Shown here in pieces: positions 16,960 through 27,892 of a stretch of DNA of 64,000 nucleotides. Both the position numbers and the translations under genes were made by a program. The notes beneath the pieces were generated by a model that worked only from the letters and a program-made list of their open reading frames with translations, searched no databases and had not been told where the DNA came from. The stretch comes from Ardenticatenaceae bacterium (GTDB taxonomy: Bacteria > Chloroflexota > Anaerolineae > Promineifilales > Promineifilaceae): NCBI GenBank assembly GCA_011525915.1, contig WYBM01000012.1, positions 1-64,000 of the forward strand, in the 5' to 3' direction. Numbering within the stretch: the stretch's first letter is position 1; every line of letters starts with the position of its first letter.

Positions 16960-18360
16960 TTAGGAGGGCAGGCTCTTACGAATGGTCTGGGCAAAGGCGC
17001 GGGCGCGGGCTACGGCCGTGCCCGTGTGCTCTCCGGCATCCATCAGCATCAGCACCTGGCTGGCTGGTAAATATGCCGCGATTCGCTCGTCCGCCGCTAA
17101 CAGACCGGTCAGTGGGTTTGGCTGCCCTTCACGCATGGCCGCCCACGCTTGCAGGCTGGCCTCGCGAATCCACTCATGGGCGGCCTGGCGGCTGCCCCCG
17201 GCCGCCACCAGCGCCATTAACACCCGTTCCGTGGCGGCAAACGGGCCATAAATGGCCATATTGCGGGCCATGGCCTTCTCGTCAATGACCATCTCACGCA
17301 CAATATGGATAGCTCGTAACAATATCTCATCGGTCGCCAGGAAACCATCTGCCTGGAAAATGCGCCGGTTGGCCGAATCATCCAGGCTGCGTTCCAGCAG
17401 CGCCTGGCTGGCATTGTCCCAGGCCACCGCCGGTAAACCGGCCACATACCGCGCCAACGAGCAGATATTCTCCGTATTTACCGGGTTGCGCTTAAAAGGC
17501 ATGGCCGATGACCCCACCTGCTTCTGGCCAAACGGCTCGGCCCACTCGCCAAACGGTGGTGACTGCAAAATACGGAAGTCCATGGAAAACTTATGTAAAG
17601 ACGCCGCGATCCCGGCCAATACCTGCTGCACCCGCAGATCCTGCTGGCGTGTGTACGTTTGGGTGGCGATGGTAAAATAAGGTAACGCCAAGATGGCCAT
17701 CGCCTCGGCTTCCATCTGGTCTGGCAGTAGGTCTGTGCCGGCCAGCAGTTCGGCGTAAGCGGCCTGGGTGCCCACCGCTCCTTTAAGACCCTTGCCTCGC
17801 AAATTGGTGATCAAAGCGCAAAGATCCTGGTAATCATCTAACAAGTCCTGGGCGTAAACAGCAAAACGGTAACCCAACGTGGTGGGTTCGGCCGGCTGTA
17901 TGTGGGTATGGGCCATCACAGGAATGTCAGCCGTCGCCTCAATTTTTTCGGCCAGCAGCTGCAGCAGCTCTTGCAGGCGGTCTTGCAGCAGCACGGCCGC
18001 TTCCCGCAGCCGCAGCACATCCACATTGTCTGTAATGTCGGCGCTGGTGGCCCCCCAATGAATAATGCCCCCTCCCTCAGGGCATTGTTCAGCAAACGTC
18101 CGGATTTCGGCCATCACATCGTGGCGGGTTTCCTGCTCAATTTCCAGGGCACGGGTGATGTTAATATCGTTTTGGTGGGCTTGTAAATCCGCCAGCTGCG
18201 CCGCACTCACCAGCCCGGCTTTGTGCTGCGCTGCGGCCAGGGCCACCCACACCCGCCGCATCAGCCGCCGCTTATGTTCTTCAGACCAAATCTGGCGCAT
18301 GGTTTTGCTGCCATAGCGCCAGGTAAACGGAGAAATATAGGTTGCATGCGTAAAGGTCAT
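16960..18360 (-). CDS. purB: Adenylosuccinate lyase
   Basis: This is a fumarase/aspartase-superfamily lyase acting in purine synthesis, cleaving SAICAR and adenylosuccinate. The superfamily signature GSSAMPFKRNPVNTEN is present around residues 280-295. HWGATSADITDN (about 97-108) supplies conserved substrate contacts, and AHTHIQPAEPTTLGYR the catalytic His region. The 466-residue length is typical. It ends a minus-strand series that also carries guaB, so two purine-branch enzymes are close together; a small coiled-coil gene lies between them. The terminator at 16921-16957 closes the unit. Confidence 0.9.
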   Translation of the reverse strand: MTFTHATYISPFTWRYGSKTMRQIWSEEHKRRLMRRVWVALAAAQHKAGLVSAAQLADLQAHQNDINITRALEIEQETRHDVMAEIRTFAEQCPEGGGIIHWGATSADITDNVDVLRLREAAVLLQDRLQELLQLLAEKIEATADIPVMAHTHIQPAEPTTLGYRFAVYAQDLLDDYQDLCALITNLRGKGLKGAVGTQAAYAELLAGTDLLPDQMEAEAMAILALPYFTIATQTYTRQQDLRVQQVLAGIAASLHKFSMDFRILQSPPFGEWAEPFGQKQVGSSAMPFKRNPVNTENICSLARYVAGLPAVAWDNASQALLERSLDDSANRRIFQADGFLATDEILLRAIHIVREMVIDEKAMARNMAIYGPFAATERVLMALVAAGGSRQAAHEWIREASLQAWAAMREGQPNPLTGLLAADERIAAYLPASQVLMLMDAGEHTGTAVARARAFAQTIRKSLPS

Positions 18361-18401
18361 CCTGTCAGGTCTCTTTTATGAAAATGCGCAGCATCAGTTA
18401 A

Positions 18402-18566
18402 TTAATGCCTTTTTGCCATTCTGGCTTGTTTTCGTTCTTGCCTGGATTCTTCTTGCAAAGCACGTGTGTCGGCGACCAGTTTTTCCCGTTCGGCCTGTAA
18501 TCGCGCCAGAATTTCCGCGTTTTTACGCTTCTGTTCATCCGTCAGGTGTACTTCACTTCTTGCCAT
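18402..18566 (-). CDS. Small basic coiled-coil protein between guaB and purB
   Basis: Start at 18566 is supported by CGGAG 8 nt upstream; an upstream start would add 15 residues that read through the guaB spacer. The 54-residue product is almost entirely helical and highly charged (TDEQKRKNAEILARLQAERE...), with a heptad pattern and a basic tail (ERKQARMAKRH). No domain can be named. It sits 62 bp after guaB and 41 bp before purB. It may be a structural or nucleic-acid-associated peptide; evidence for expression is only the ribosome site and codon pattern. Confidence 0.5.
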   Translation of the reverse strand: MARSEVHLTDEQKRKNAEILARLQAEREKLVADTRALQEESRQERKQARMAKRH

Positions 18567-18628
18567 AACTTTTTCTCCGTATGTGACAGCCAGTAATCGG
18601 CGATCGGCCAACCGTTTACCGATACGGA

Positions 18629-20125
<1,497 letters not shown>

Positions 20126-21031
20126 TTAGCTCCTCTTTGGTTTTGGCTTTACTGGGCGCTTGCGGCTGGCCATTCTTTCCGGTAATTTCCCGTTGCGCGC
20201 CAGGACAATATAAGCTCCTAGCAGCGCCAACCCAATTGACATAATCATAGAGTACGTGATAAAAGTGGCACCTATAGTTGTCTGGTCTGGCCGGAATAGT
20301 TCAATCCAGGCTCGATTACCACCCCACCATACCAGAAATACCCCAAACAATGTGCCCGGTCGCCATGTTTCCCGATAACGGCCGTTCAAAAAGGCCAAGA
20401 GCAGAAAACCAATAAACAACATGATGGATTCATACAAAAACGTAGGGTGGAAGCGTGTCTCCGCCGGTAGAGTCACGTATTCCGGCAAGCGATAAGGCGC
20501 GCTTATGAGAATGCCCCAGGGCAGCGTGGTGGGAGGGCCATACAGCTCTTGGTTGATGAAGTTCCCCCAGCGGCCAATGGCTTGGGCCAGCAGCAGCGCC
20601 GGCCCGGCCACATCAGCATATTGCCAGAAAGGTAGTTTGCGCCAGCGCACGTAGAGCCAACCAAGCAAGGCGGCACCCACAAAGCCGCCTAAAATGTTGA
20701 CCCCGCCCGCACGCACGTTCACGATATCCCATAATGAACTATATTGTGCGCCGTCAAGCATATCGAGGATGACGTAAGTGAGCCGGGCAAAGAAATAACC
20801 AGCAAACACGACCAAAATAAGGCCATTATAAAATTCATCAATCACACGCTGCGGTTGGTTGCGTTTGTTTAATTCACGCGAGGCCCACCAGGCTCCCAAG
20901 GCAATGCCAATGACAATAATGATACCGTACCAGAAAATGGGGAAGGTGGCCGGCCAATCAAAACGTTCTTGCAAAAACACAGGAATGGGAATTTGAAAGG
21001 CAATGCGGTCTATTTGCAGTTGATCAAGCAT
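20126..21031 (-). CDS. lgt: Prolipoprotein diacylglyceryl transferase
   Basis: This inner-membrane enzyme transfers diacylglyceryl from phosphatidylglycerol to the lipobox Cys of prolipoproteins, such as those at 1-266 and 5727-6092. The 301-residue protein has seven or so hydrophobic segments. The Lgt signature AIGRWGNFINQELYG (about 150-164) is intact, with the conserved Arg, Asn and Glu. A basic tail (RKRPVKPKPKRS) ends the protein. It lies 63 bp after the sulfatase gene and 12 bp before guaB. Confidence 0.93.
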   Translation of the reverse strand: MLDQLQIDRIAFQIPIPVFLQERFDWPATFPIFWYGIIIVIGIALGAWWASRELNKRNQPQRVIDEFYNGLILVVFAGYFFARLTYVILDMLDGAQYSSLWDIVNVRAGGVNILGGFVGAALLGWLYVRWRKLPFWQYADVAGPALLLAQAIGRWGNFINQELYGPPTTLPWGILISAPYRLPEYVTLPAETRFHPTFLYESIMLFIGFLLLAFLNGRYRETWRPGTLFGVFLVWWGGNRAWIELFRPDQTTIGATFITYSMIMSIGLALLGAYIVLARNGKLPERMASRKRPVKPKPKRS

Positions 21032-21094
21032 GGTTCTTCCTTGTTCATAACCAGCCGCAGGTTTGGGGCCTCCGGGTGGTTTCGTTAATCTATG

Positions 21095-22681
21095 TTAATC
21101 AATATATCCCAGCCCGCGCAAGCGCTGCATCAGGCTGTCATCAATCTCAACGTCGGTACTGGCAGTCAGGGCGTCACGTTGGCGCTCCACGGCCGTCCTC
21201 ACCCGCTTTACCTCCTGGTTTAAGCCCGCCGTGGTACGCGGCCGGGCAGCCAACAGATCGGCTGTTTCCGGGGGGTCAGCCTGTAAATCAAACAACTCGT
21301 CGGCCTGGTCATCTACATAAATCAACTTATGGATGCTCTTTGCTTCCTCGTTTGCCGTCTGACTGACCAGGGCTCGACGCACGGCCAGGCAGCGATAACG
21401 GGCCAGTAAGGCAGGCTGCCGTTTTTGAATAGCGCGCACAAAGGTCAGCGGCGGATAAACTTCACTGAAAGCCATGCCGTTTTCAGGATCACGGCCGTGG
21501 ATGGTATCCAGCAGTGTCAAGCCATGGATCTGCACCGGATCGACGCCGGGTGTCTGGGGCAGGCGGCCAGCGGCATCCAGGATCGTATGGAAAATGCGGC
21601 GGGTGCTGACCGGGGTGCTGACGCGGCCTGGCTTTGAAAGGCGCTTCGGCCAGTTAATGATGAGGGGCACATGGACCAATTCCTGGTAGGCGACAAAGGC
21701 GTGACCCATGTAGCCATGTTCACCCAAACCATCCCCATGATCAGCCACAATGATCGTCAGCGTGTTATCACGGCGAGCACGGCCGTGAATGGCAGCAAAT
21801 AACTGGCCCAGGTAATCATCTTGAAAGGCCACCTCGGCATCGTACATATCGCTTAGCACCCGGCTTTCAAGTTCCGTATGCGGTTCTGCCAGCGGTGCCG
21901 CCCAACGGTATGCCTCTCGGTTCCAGCGGCGCATAACTTCCCGCGCTTCTTTATGCTCACGGAAATACGGTGCCACTTTGTCTATAAATTCGCCCGGCGG
22001 CCAAAACGGCAAATGTGTCTCCATCAAATTTAAGAAGAGAAACAGTGGCTTTTCGCTTTTTTGACCTTCCCGCTCGTGCAGCCATTGGCTAACATCCTTG
22101 ACAGAGCGCGGGTTCTGGCCTTTAAAGTTGGCCAAACGTGACCACAGCGGCGTCAACCATGCCGTAAGCGAGATGCGAAAGGCCAGGTCAGATTGGCCAA
22201 AAAAATTTTGAATGGGGTAAGAAATGCGGCGTAAAAATTGTGTATACCCTTCGATCACCCGGTTTAACGGCCAGGGCGCTCGGGTAGAGTCGCCAGGCAG
22301 ACTGGGGATGGCCCCACCATAATTATAAAAGGTATCAAACCCACGTTTTAACCCATTGTTGAGGATGCCCACCAGGGGGTTGTTGCAAAAACCAACTGTT
22401 TCATAACCTACCTGGCGCAAAATTTCGGCCAGGTGCGGGCGGTCAGATGGCAAGGTCTGGTCAGCCTGTAACAGCTGATGAGCTGTTGGATACAGGCCGG
22501 TAAACATGGACGCATGGCTGGGAACGGTCCATTGGGCGGGGGCCACGGCCTGCTCAAAGAGGGTGCTGTGGGCCGCAAAGCGGTCAAGATTAGGGGTGAT
22601 GGCGTGCTGGTAACCATAACAACCCAGCCGGTCAGCCCGCTGAGTATCCAGGACCACCAGGATAATATCAGGTTGATTCAT
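21095..22681 (-). CDS. Sulfatase-fold (alkaline phosphatase superfamily) hydrolase with Thr at the nucleophile position
   Basis: This is a 528-residue member of the sulfatase family. The first metal motif is VVLDTQRADRLG (D12 and D16). The signature region normally reads C/S-x-P-x-R; here it is T52-V-P-S-H-ASMFTGLYP, so no formylglycine can form. Later motifs are VADHGDGLGEHGYMGH and VPLIINWP. Thr nucleophiles are known in this superfamily (for example LTA synthase and phosphoethanolamine transferases), so a phosphodiesterase or transferase is as likely as a sulfatase. No signal peptide is visible. It starts 14 bp after the response-regulator gene. Confidence 0.8.
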   Translation of the reverse strand: MNQPDIILVVLDTQRADRLGCYGYQHAITPNLDRFAAHSTLFEQAVAPAQWTVPSHASMFTGLYPTAHQLLQADQTLPSDRPHLAEILRQVGYETVGFCNNPLVGILNNGLKRGFDTFYNYGGAIPSLPGDSTRAPWPLNRVIEGYTQFLRRISYPIQNFFGQSDLAFRISLTAWLTPLWSRLANFKGQNPRSVKDVSQWLHEREGQKSEKPLFLFLNLMETHLPFWPPGEFIDKVAPYFREHKEAREVMRRWNREAYRWAAPLAEPHTELESRVLSDMYDAEVAFQDDYLGQLFAAIHGRARRDNTLTIIVADHGDGLGEHGYMGHAFVAYQELVHVPLIINWPKRLSKPGRVSTPVSTRRIFHTILDAAGRLPQTPGVDPVQIHGLTLLDTIHGRDPENGMAFSEVYPPLTFVRAIQKRQPALLARYRCLAVRRALVSQTANEEAKSIHKLIYVDDQADELFDLQADPPETADLLAARPRTTAGLNQEVKRVRTAVERQRDALTASTDVEIDDSLMQRLRGLGYID

Positions 22682-22695
22682 AACGGCCGTCTATT

Positions 22696-23391
22696 TTACC
22701 CGCTTGTGAAGCGATAACCAACCCCACGTATGGTTTGAATCCAACGGGGATCAGACGGATCGGCTTCGATTTTTTTACGCAGGTAGTGAATATAGGTTTT
22801 TAAGTTTTCCACGGCCGCGGCATCTTGCCACCCCCACGCCTGTTGCACCAGATCAGTGGTTGTCATGACCTGATCAGCGTTAGCTACCAGCACCGCCAGC
22901 AGCTCAAACTCACGAGGAGTGAGCTCTAACAGGCGCTGCCTTACCCTGACCTGATGTGTTTCCAGGTCAATCACCAGCTCACCATGGGCAAACGAAAGGT
23001 GCGAAGAGGCAGGTATAGTGGTGGTCTGTTGCCGCCGCAGACGCGCCCGCACACGAGCGACAAATTCTGCGGGCACCACCGGCTTCACCAGGTAATCATC
23101 TGCCCCTAACTCCAGCCCTTTAACCACGTTAGCCACATCACCCAACGCTGTTAGAAAAATAATAGGGACATCAGAAAAGCCACGGATACGCTGGCACAAG
23201 GCCCATCCTCCCATCTGTGGTACCATTACATCTAGCAGCGCCAGCTCTGGCCGGTGGGTCATGGCTTGCTGCAGCCCATCCTCGGCCGTATACGCCAACA
23301 AAGGCTCATATCCGGCCTCGGCCAGCACATGTGCCAGCGTTTTGGCCAGCGCAATATCATCATCCACTACCAGGATTTTGGCATTCACCAC
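22696..23391 (-). CDS. OmpR/PhoB-family response regulator (orphan)
   Basis: The receiver domain is at residues 1-120 with DDD near the N-terminus, the phosphoacceptor Asp in LLDVMVP, and Lys in DYLVKPV. A winged-helix DNA-binding domain follows at about 130-231 (LTPREFELLAVLVAN, TTDLVQQAWG, IHYLRKKIE, IRGVGYRF). It should activate or repress transcription on phosphorylation. No histidine kinase is adjacent; the window's two hybrid-free kinases are at 51.2 and 56.8 kb. It is 14 bp ahead of the sulfatase-fold gene, a plausible target or operon partner. Confidence 0.9.
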   Translation of the reverse strand: MVNAKILVVDDDIALAKTLAHVLAEAGYEPLLAYTAEDGLQQAMTHRPELALLDVMVPQMGGWALCQRIRGFSDVPIIFLTALGDVANVVKGLELGADDYLVKPVVPAEFVARVRARLRRQQTTTIPASSHLSFAHGELVIDLETHQVRVRQRLLELTPREFELLAVLVANADQVMTTTDLVQQAWGWQDAAAVENLKTYIHYLRKKIEADPSDPRWIQTIRGVGYRFTSG

Positions 23392-23433
23392 GTCATCTCT
23401 TAAACAGCATCAGCGTGAACAAGCGAAAAGGTC

Positions 23434-24159
23434 TTAACTAAATCGCAAAAGCACGTGCACTTTCATCGCCGTGAAAATCAGTGCAAATACAAACACAACA
23501 AGGGCGCCACGTTTTACTTTTGGGTCAATACCTTCAGTGTGCCGCAAAGTCCAATTGACATAACCAAGAAGCAAGGAGTTCACACCCCCTGCCGCCAGGG
23601 TTAACCAGGGCACAGAGGAGAAAAAAAGAATCCCAAACCCCAGAAGCACACCCATTACAAACACCACACTGCGAATGGTTGCGCCGGGTGCCGCAGGTTG
23701 GATCGTTGTCCAGGTAGATAACACGCCCTTTATTTCTTGATAACCAGCATCATCTAATACGTTAGGAACAGCCAGAGTCCGTCGCTTGTTGGTTGTCCGT
23801 ATGCAAAGACAGCTTTCCATCTCTTCAATAGAGGTAACTTCACTGCGTTCAATGCGCATTTGTGGAATGCGTACCTGGGAACGGGCAATATAATCATCAC
23901 CCACTTCTATTTGGACAGATTGCCAGACTTTGTCATTTTGTTTTAAGGCCAGAGAGGAGGTTATTATGACAAGAACCAATGCAATCATAGCAGAGAGTAT
24001 AATTCTGGCCGGCGGATTGTCCGGGGCTCTCCATAAGTCAACAGCTACAAACACACTGACACAGACAACACAAAGCCCATATGTCCGCCACATAAAACGC
24101 CGCCGAATTTTAGTAATCGTCTGTTGGGAAAGAGCGTAGGTCTTCATAAAGGAGTACAC
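23434..24159 (-). CDS. Membrane protein with PH-like/YcxB-like domain
   Basis: Two N-terminal helices (RTYGLCVVCVSVFVAVDL, IILSAMIALVLVIITSSL) precede a soluble domain of about 90 residues, and two or three helices close the protein. The soluble part (VRIPQMRIERSEVTSIEEMESCLCIRTTNKRR ... LSTW) has the pattern of bacterial PH-like or YcxB-like domains. The start is uncertain. GTG at 24159 has AGGTG 6 nt upstream, inside the end of the preceding gene, which ends at 24161. A later ATG (24147) has no site and an earlier TTG (24177) would overlap the neighbour. Function unknown; it belongs to the SppA / surface-protein group. Confidence 0.55.
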   Translation of the reverse strand: MYSFMKTYALSQQTITKIRRRFMWRTYGLCVVCVSVFVAVDLWRAPDNPPARIILSAMIALVLVIITSSLALKQNDKVWQSVQIEVGDDYIARSQVRIPQMRIERSEVTSIEEMESCLCIRTTNKRRTLAVPNVLDDAGYQEIKGVLSTWTTIQPAAPGATIRSVVFVMGVLLGFGILFFSSVPWLTLAAGGVNSLLLGYVNWTLRHTEGIDPKVKRGALVVFVFALIFTAMKVHVLLRFS

Positions 24160-24160
24160 A

Positions 24161-26779
24161 TTACGCACCTTCGGCAAACCAGGTCATGATGTTGGTCAGC
24201 AGAATTTCCTGAATGTCTTCAGGTAAAATAACAAAAGGCAGCAGCAGCAGCACAGAGCGCTGGGCGCTGAAGTCATCAATGCCGGCCAGGCCCACAATTT
24301 CACCGCTGCCTTCACTACCGGGTCCGCGCAAAAGAAAAGGCGTGGTCCCTTCATCGGAATCTTCAACCATCAAATCAGACAGGCCAACTTCGTACGTATC
24401 CTCCAGCTCAATCACATCACCACTGTCCAGGCCATCTAGCAAGATGGGATCATCCCCGATTATTTCCAGATCAGACAAAGAGGCCAATTCCACATCGGCC
24501 AGTATGGTGGGCGAAGAGCCGGTGACAAACAACGATCCACCGCCATCCAGATATTCAAATATGATGAACGTATCTTCATCAAAAAAGCCTTCTTCGTTGC
24601 GGTAATCGCCTGAATCCCAAATGAGCAAATCCACCCCGGCCAATGTATCTTCCTCCAAGGGGCCATCGACAGTGGAAACCCAGGTGGTCACTTCATACGT
24701 CTCACTGAGCAGGGCCAATAGGGCATCGGCGCTGGTAATGCCCTCGCCAATCGGTTCACCATCATCATCCACAAAGAGGAAGACGTTTTCAATGGTGCCT
24801 GCAGCCCCTTCGTCACCGCCGCCTTCCACGGCCGTCACCGTCAGGGTATAACTACCACCGTCATCGTAATAGTCACGCACTACAATCGTGTAGTCGCCAT
24901 CATCTTCAATGTCTGCGCCCCGGATCTCTTCAGCCTCGCCGGTGAAGGTGCTGTCAGCAGACGTGATGAGGTTGTTGTTGGGGTCATAGAGTTCCAGAAC
25001 AGTATCCATGTCCTCGTTGCCTTCAACAAGGATATCTATGACAGCCGGGCCGCCGCTGAACGTCCAGGCATGGCTTTCCCCTTCAGCCAGTTCCCCTTCT
25101 ACACTCTCGTCCAAGTCAATGGCACCCTGGTTGACGGCATCGATGTCGGCGACGGGTTCATCTGGCTGGGCGTCCTCTTCCGGTTCTTCTGGTTCTTCGT
25201 CTGCATCAGTCACGGCCGTGCCACCCGTCAGCAGTTCGGCTTCCACTTCTTCATCGGCCACGCCGGTAGGGCATAGGGCCAGGTTTTCTTGCAGCACACA
25301 ACCGGCAGATTCATAGTTTGCATCCAGGGGGATCAAGTCTAGCAGCAAATTAACGGCGCTGTCCAGGCCGTCTCTGCTGGCAGCCAGAACAATAACACTG
25401 TGACGGCCGTGGCTGGCATCCAGCAGTACCAGCGCTGTGCCCGACATTTGCACATTACCCAATGGTGTATGCACAATGCGCACCGGTTCCGGTTCTTCTG
25501 GCACGGCTTCTTCCGTGCTTTCTTCTTCTGTGGGCTCAGGAGTGGCTTCTGCATCCTTATCTTCCAGCTCTTTTTTCAACGCTGCCTGCTCCGCCTCTGT
25601 TAAAACGGGCGGCTCCAGGGTAAAGGTGATGCCGTGGGAAGCCAATATTTCCAACACATCATCACCGGCCTGGTTATACAGTCCCAGGTGAAGGGCGTTC
25701 TGATCATCGGCTACGGTGGCCGCCAGCGTGAGTGACTGCCCCACACTGCGAAAAGCGTTTTGCAGAGCAACCGTCTGGTCAAAGGCCAGGGGGCCAAGGT
25801 CAGGCCGGCCAGTGTAAACCAGGTTGACGGGGGCGGCATAGAAGTAGGGAAAATCAGCCAGGGTGAAGGTGCGGTTATCCGTCTGTGTCAGAAAATCGGC
25901 CAGCCGGGCAATAAAACGGCTGTTGTCATAGGACGTGTAATAGGGTTCGGTCATAAACTGGATGTCGCTAAGAGCCAGCACATGACCCTCATAACTGGTG
26001 GCGGCCAGGGTCAGGCCGCCGGGTCGGTCAGTTGCTGAAGACCAGGTATTATCATCCCCACGCAGCACGGCCGTGGCCGCCGGGCCTACATCCAACGAAT
26101 GGGCCCCATAAAAGACGATCTCTGTCAACTCTGCCGTCAGGTCACCTTCCCCCAAGCCGCTGCCTTTAAGGATGATGTTGCGGAAATTGCCCTCATTTTC
26201 CGTCAGGTTATACAGATAATCGCCATTAAACGTGATATCAAATTCAGAGGCCAGGCTGTTAAGCGGGATCTTGTCGTCTTCAATGATCACGTTGATCTCA
26301 AAAAGGTCTTCTTCAATAGAAACGGCAAAACGTGTGGGATCGCCTATCAGCAGCAGCCGGCCGCCCTGCGCCACAAAGGCTTTCACCGCCTGTACGTCAT
26401 CAAAGGTAAAGACCTTAAGCGGTGTAATCACCACAAACGCATTAACCGCACGCAAGGCAGCCGCCAGGTTTCCGCCATCATAAGTAATGACGTCGTAACC
26501 GCGGGCAGAAAGACGGCCGTGCAGATAACTCAGTTCATCCAGCGTAAACGCATTATCATGCGCCACATCCAGCAAGATACTGCCATGGCCGGCCACCGGT
26601 TCATCGACAAACGTCGCTGCCGCGGGTGTTGGTTGGGCTGTAACGGTCGCCGGGTCATAGGTAGGAATCTGCCCACGGTCAATGCCACCGCCCAGGTTAT
26701 AATAATTTAGGTAACGAAGCAGTGCTGGTGCAACCAGCAAGATGATAAATACCACAAGCAAAACAATTCCGCGACGCAT
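24161..26779 (-). CDS. Membrane-anchored DUF4350/PPC multidomain surface protein
   Basis: Start at 26779 is set by AGGGGGATG just upstream and gives a clean signal anchor (RRGIVLLVVFIILLVAPALL). Domains in order: a DUF4350/GATase-like domain (about 65-330; SILLDVAHDNAFTLDELSYL, AFVAQGGRLLLIGDPTR); an acidic Pro/Glu linker; a second Rossmann-like segment; another acidic linker; and a bacterial pre-peptidase C-terminal (PPC) beta domain (about 570-665; HAWTFSGGPAVIDILVEGNE...YTIVVRDYYDDGGSYTLTV). A second GATase-like domain ends the protein. It is extremely acidic and probably faces outside. It lies 12 bp after sppA, so a role in surface-protein processing or transport is inferred. No catalytic residues are evident. 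Confidence 0.7.
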   Translation of the reverse strand: MRRGIVLLVVFIILLVAPALLRYLNYYNLGGGIDRGQIPTYDPATVTAQPTPAAATFVDEPVAGHGSILLDVAHDNAFTLDELSYLHGRLSARGYDVITYDGGNLAAALRAVNAFVVITPLKVFTFDDVQAVKAFVAQGGRLLLIGDPTRFAVSIEEDLFEINVIIEDDKIPLNSLASEFDITFNGDYLYNLTENEGNFRNIILKGSGLGEGDLTAELTEIVFYGAHSLDVGPAATAVLRGDDNTWSSATDRPGGLTLAATSYEGHVLALSDIQFMTEPYYTSYDNSRFIARLADFLTQTDNRTFTLADFPYFYAAPVNLVYTGRPDLGPLAFDQTVALQNAFRSVGQSLTLAATVADDQNALHLGLYNQAGDDVLEILASHGITFTLEPPVLTEAEQAALKKELEDKDAEATPEPTEEESTEEAVPEEPEPVRIVHTPLGNVQMSGTALVLLDASHGRHSVIVLAASRDGLDSAVNLLLDLIPLDANYESAGCVLQENLALCPTGVADEEVEAELLTGGTAVTDADEEPEEPEEDAQPDEPVADIDAVNQGAIDLDESVEGELAEGESHAWTFSGGPAVIDILVEGNEDMDTVLELYDPNNNLITSADSTFTGEAEEIRGADIEDDGDYTIVVRDYYDDGGSYTLTVTAVEGGGDEGAAGTIENVFLFVDDDGEPIGEGITSADALLALLSETYEVTTWVSTVDGPLEEDTLAGVDLLIWDSGDYRNEEGFFDEDTFIIFEYLDGGGSLFVTGSSPTILADVELASLSDLEIIGDDPILLDGLDSGDVIELEDTYEVGLSDLMVEDSDEGTTPFLLRGPGSEGSGEIVGLAGIDDFSAQRSVLLLLPFVILPEDIQEILLTNIMTWFAEGA

Positions 26780-26790
26780 CACATCCCCCT

Positions 26791-27666
26791 TTATCGGTTT
26801 GGCAGTTCCATATAACGATAATACATGCCGGGCGGTAAATCGGCGGGCATAGCCCACAATCGTTCCAGGTCAAGCTGCGGTGGCCGGTAAGCCAGGCCCG
26901 TATCCCCTTCTTCGTCTGCAAACGTCAGCGGATACAATTCCACCGCTTCATAATCACGCAGGCCAGCCATCTCCGCGGCTCTGGCAATCGCTTCCTGGGT
27001 AGAAATCATGCCGTCAATCAGGCCCAATTCCTGGGCACGGACACCATCATATATTTCGGCACGTGCCAACTCCTCAAAACTGCCCACAAGGCGGTCACCA
27101 CGACCGGCAGCAACGGCGCTCACAAAGACGTCCTTTAAGGTTTCCGCACGGCGCGTAAAGCCATCTCGTGTGCCGCCAAAGGCTTTGTAAGGGCCGGTGG
27201 TTAGCAAATCTTCCTCAATAAAAACAGCGTCTGGCAAGAAGGTGATAACGCCAATGCTGCCCACAGCCGAGCCGGGTTTAGCATAAATTTCATCGGTGGC
27301 AGCGGCCACATAATAAGCACCACTGGCCGCCAAAAAGTCGATTGAGGCCACTATGGGCATTTGCTGCCGGGTTTTGAGTACGTCCAGGTACATCTCTTCA
27401 CTGTCGTTGGCTGTGCCGCCAGGGCTGTTGATGACAATAACAACGGCTTTGATGGCCGGATCGTTGCGGGCATACTCAAGCTGCGCTTTGAACTCGGCCG
27501 CACTGAGATCAAAAATCTCATAATAGAGGCGAATGACACCCACCTTTGGCGCCGGCACAACGCTAGGGGCCGCGTAAATGCCAGTCGTCAGAGGTACAAT
27601 GACGACCACAATAAATATTAATATCAGGCGTAAAGGCGAACGGGTCATGCCGCTGTCTGGAACCAT
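26791..27666 (-). CDS. sppA: Signal peptide peptidase SppA-type S49 protease
   Basis: This membrane-anchored serine protease (291 residues) probably degrades released signal peptides. An N-terminal helix (LRLILIFIVVVIVPLTTGIYA) anchors it. The S49 motifs are INSPGG (oxyanion region, 80-84), the nucleophile S115 in DFLAASGAYYVAAATDEIYA, GSIGV, and the general-base Lys K161 in TTGPYKA. The single-domain short form is like that of Gram-positive bacteria. AAGGAGA precedes the ATG. It heads the minus-strand series and is 12 bp ahead of the DUF4350/PPC gene. Confidence 0.9.
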   Translation of the reverse strand: MVPDSGMTRSPLRLILIFIVVVIVPLTTGIYAAPSVVPAPKVGVIRLYYEIFDLSAAEFKAQLEYARNDPAIKAVVIVINSPGGTANDSEEMYLDVLKTRQQMPIVASIDFLAASGAYYVAAATDEIYAKPGSAVGSIGVITFLPDAVFIEEDLLTTGPYKAFGGTRDGFTRRAETLKDVFVSAVAAGRGDRLVGSFEELARAEIYDGVRAQELGLIDGMISTQEAIARAAEMAGLRDYEAVELYPLTFADEEGDTGLAYRPPQLDLERLWAMPADLPPGMYYRYMELPNR

Positions 27667-27747
27667 GGTTATCTCCTTGAGCGTTTAAGTAATCGGCAAC
27701 AATCATTCAAATTTAAAATCGCTTTAGACGCAGCCGATTCCTTGAGG

Positions 27748-27801
27748 AAACCGCAGTTTACCCTCTTTAGGATTTCCAAATAGTTTCTGCGGTTTACCTA
27801 G
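27748..27801. repeat. Intergenic hairpin of the GCGGTTTACC family, copy 1
   Basis: Arms AAACCGCAG (27748-27756) and CTGCGGTTT (27787-27795) pair perfectly, and the right arm continues into ACCTAG. The same GGAAACCGCA ... TGCGGTTTACC design occurs at 38104-38144, and one arm next to the 9.3-kb repeat. It lies in the divergent 288-bp gap between sppA and recF, which otherwise holds promoter-like sequence only. Confidence 0.5.
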
Positions 27802-27892
27802 TAAAAGTATGGGCCATAGGATAACATGGAGAAATGGGGGCAGCAACAGAAACGCCAAAAGTCCTAGAGACCATGGGATGTGGGTGTAGATA

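Noticed and set aside
26099..26710. 203-codon frame antisense to the DUF4350/PPC gene
   Set aside because: Shadow of the acidic gene; its basic composition is what the reverse complement of acidic codons gives.
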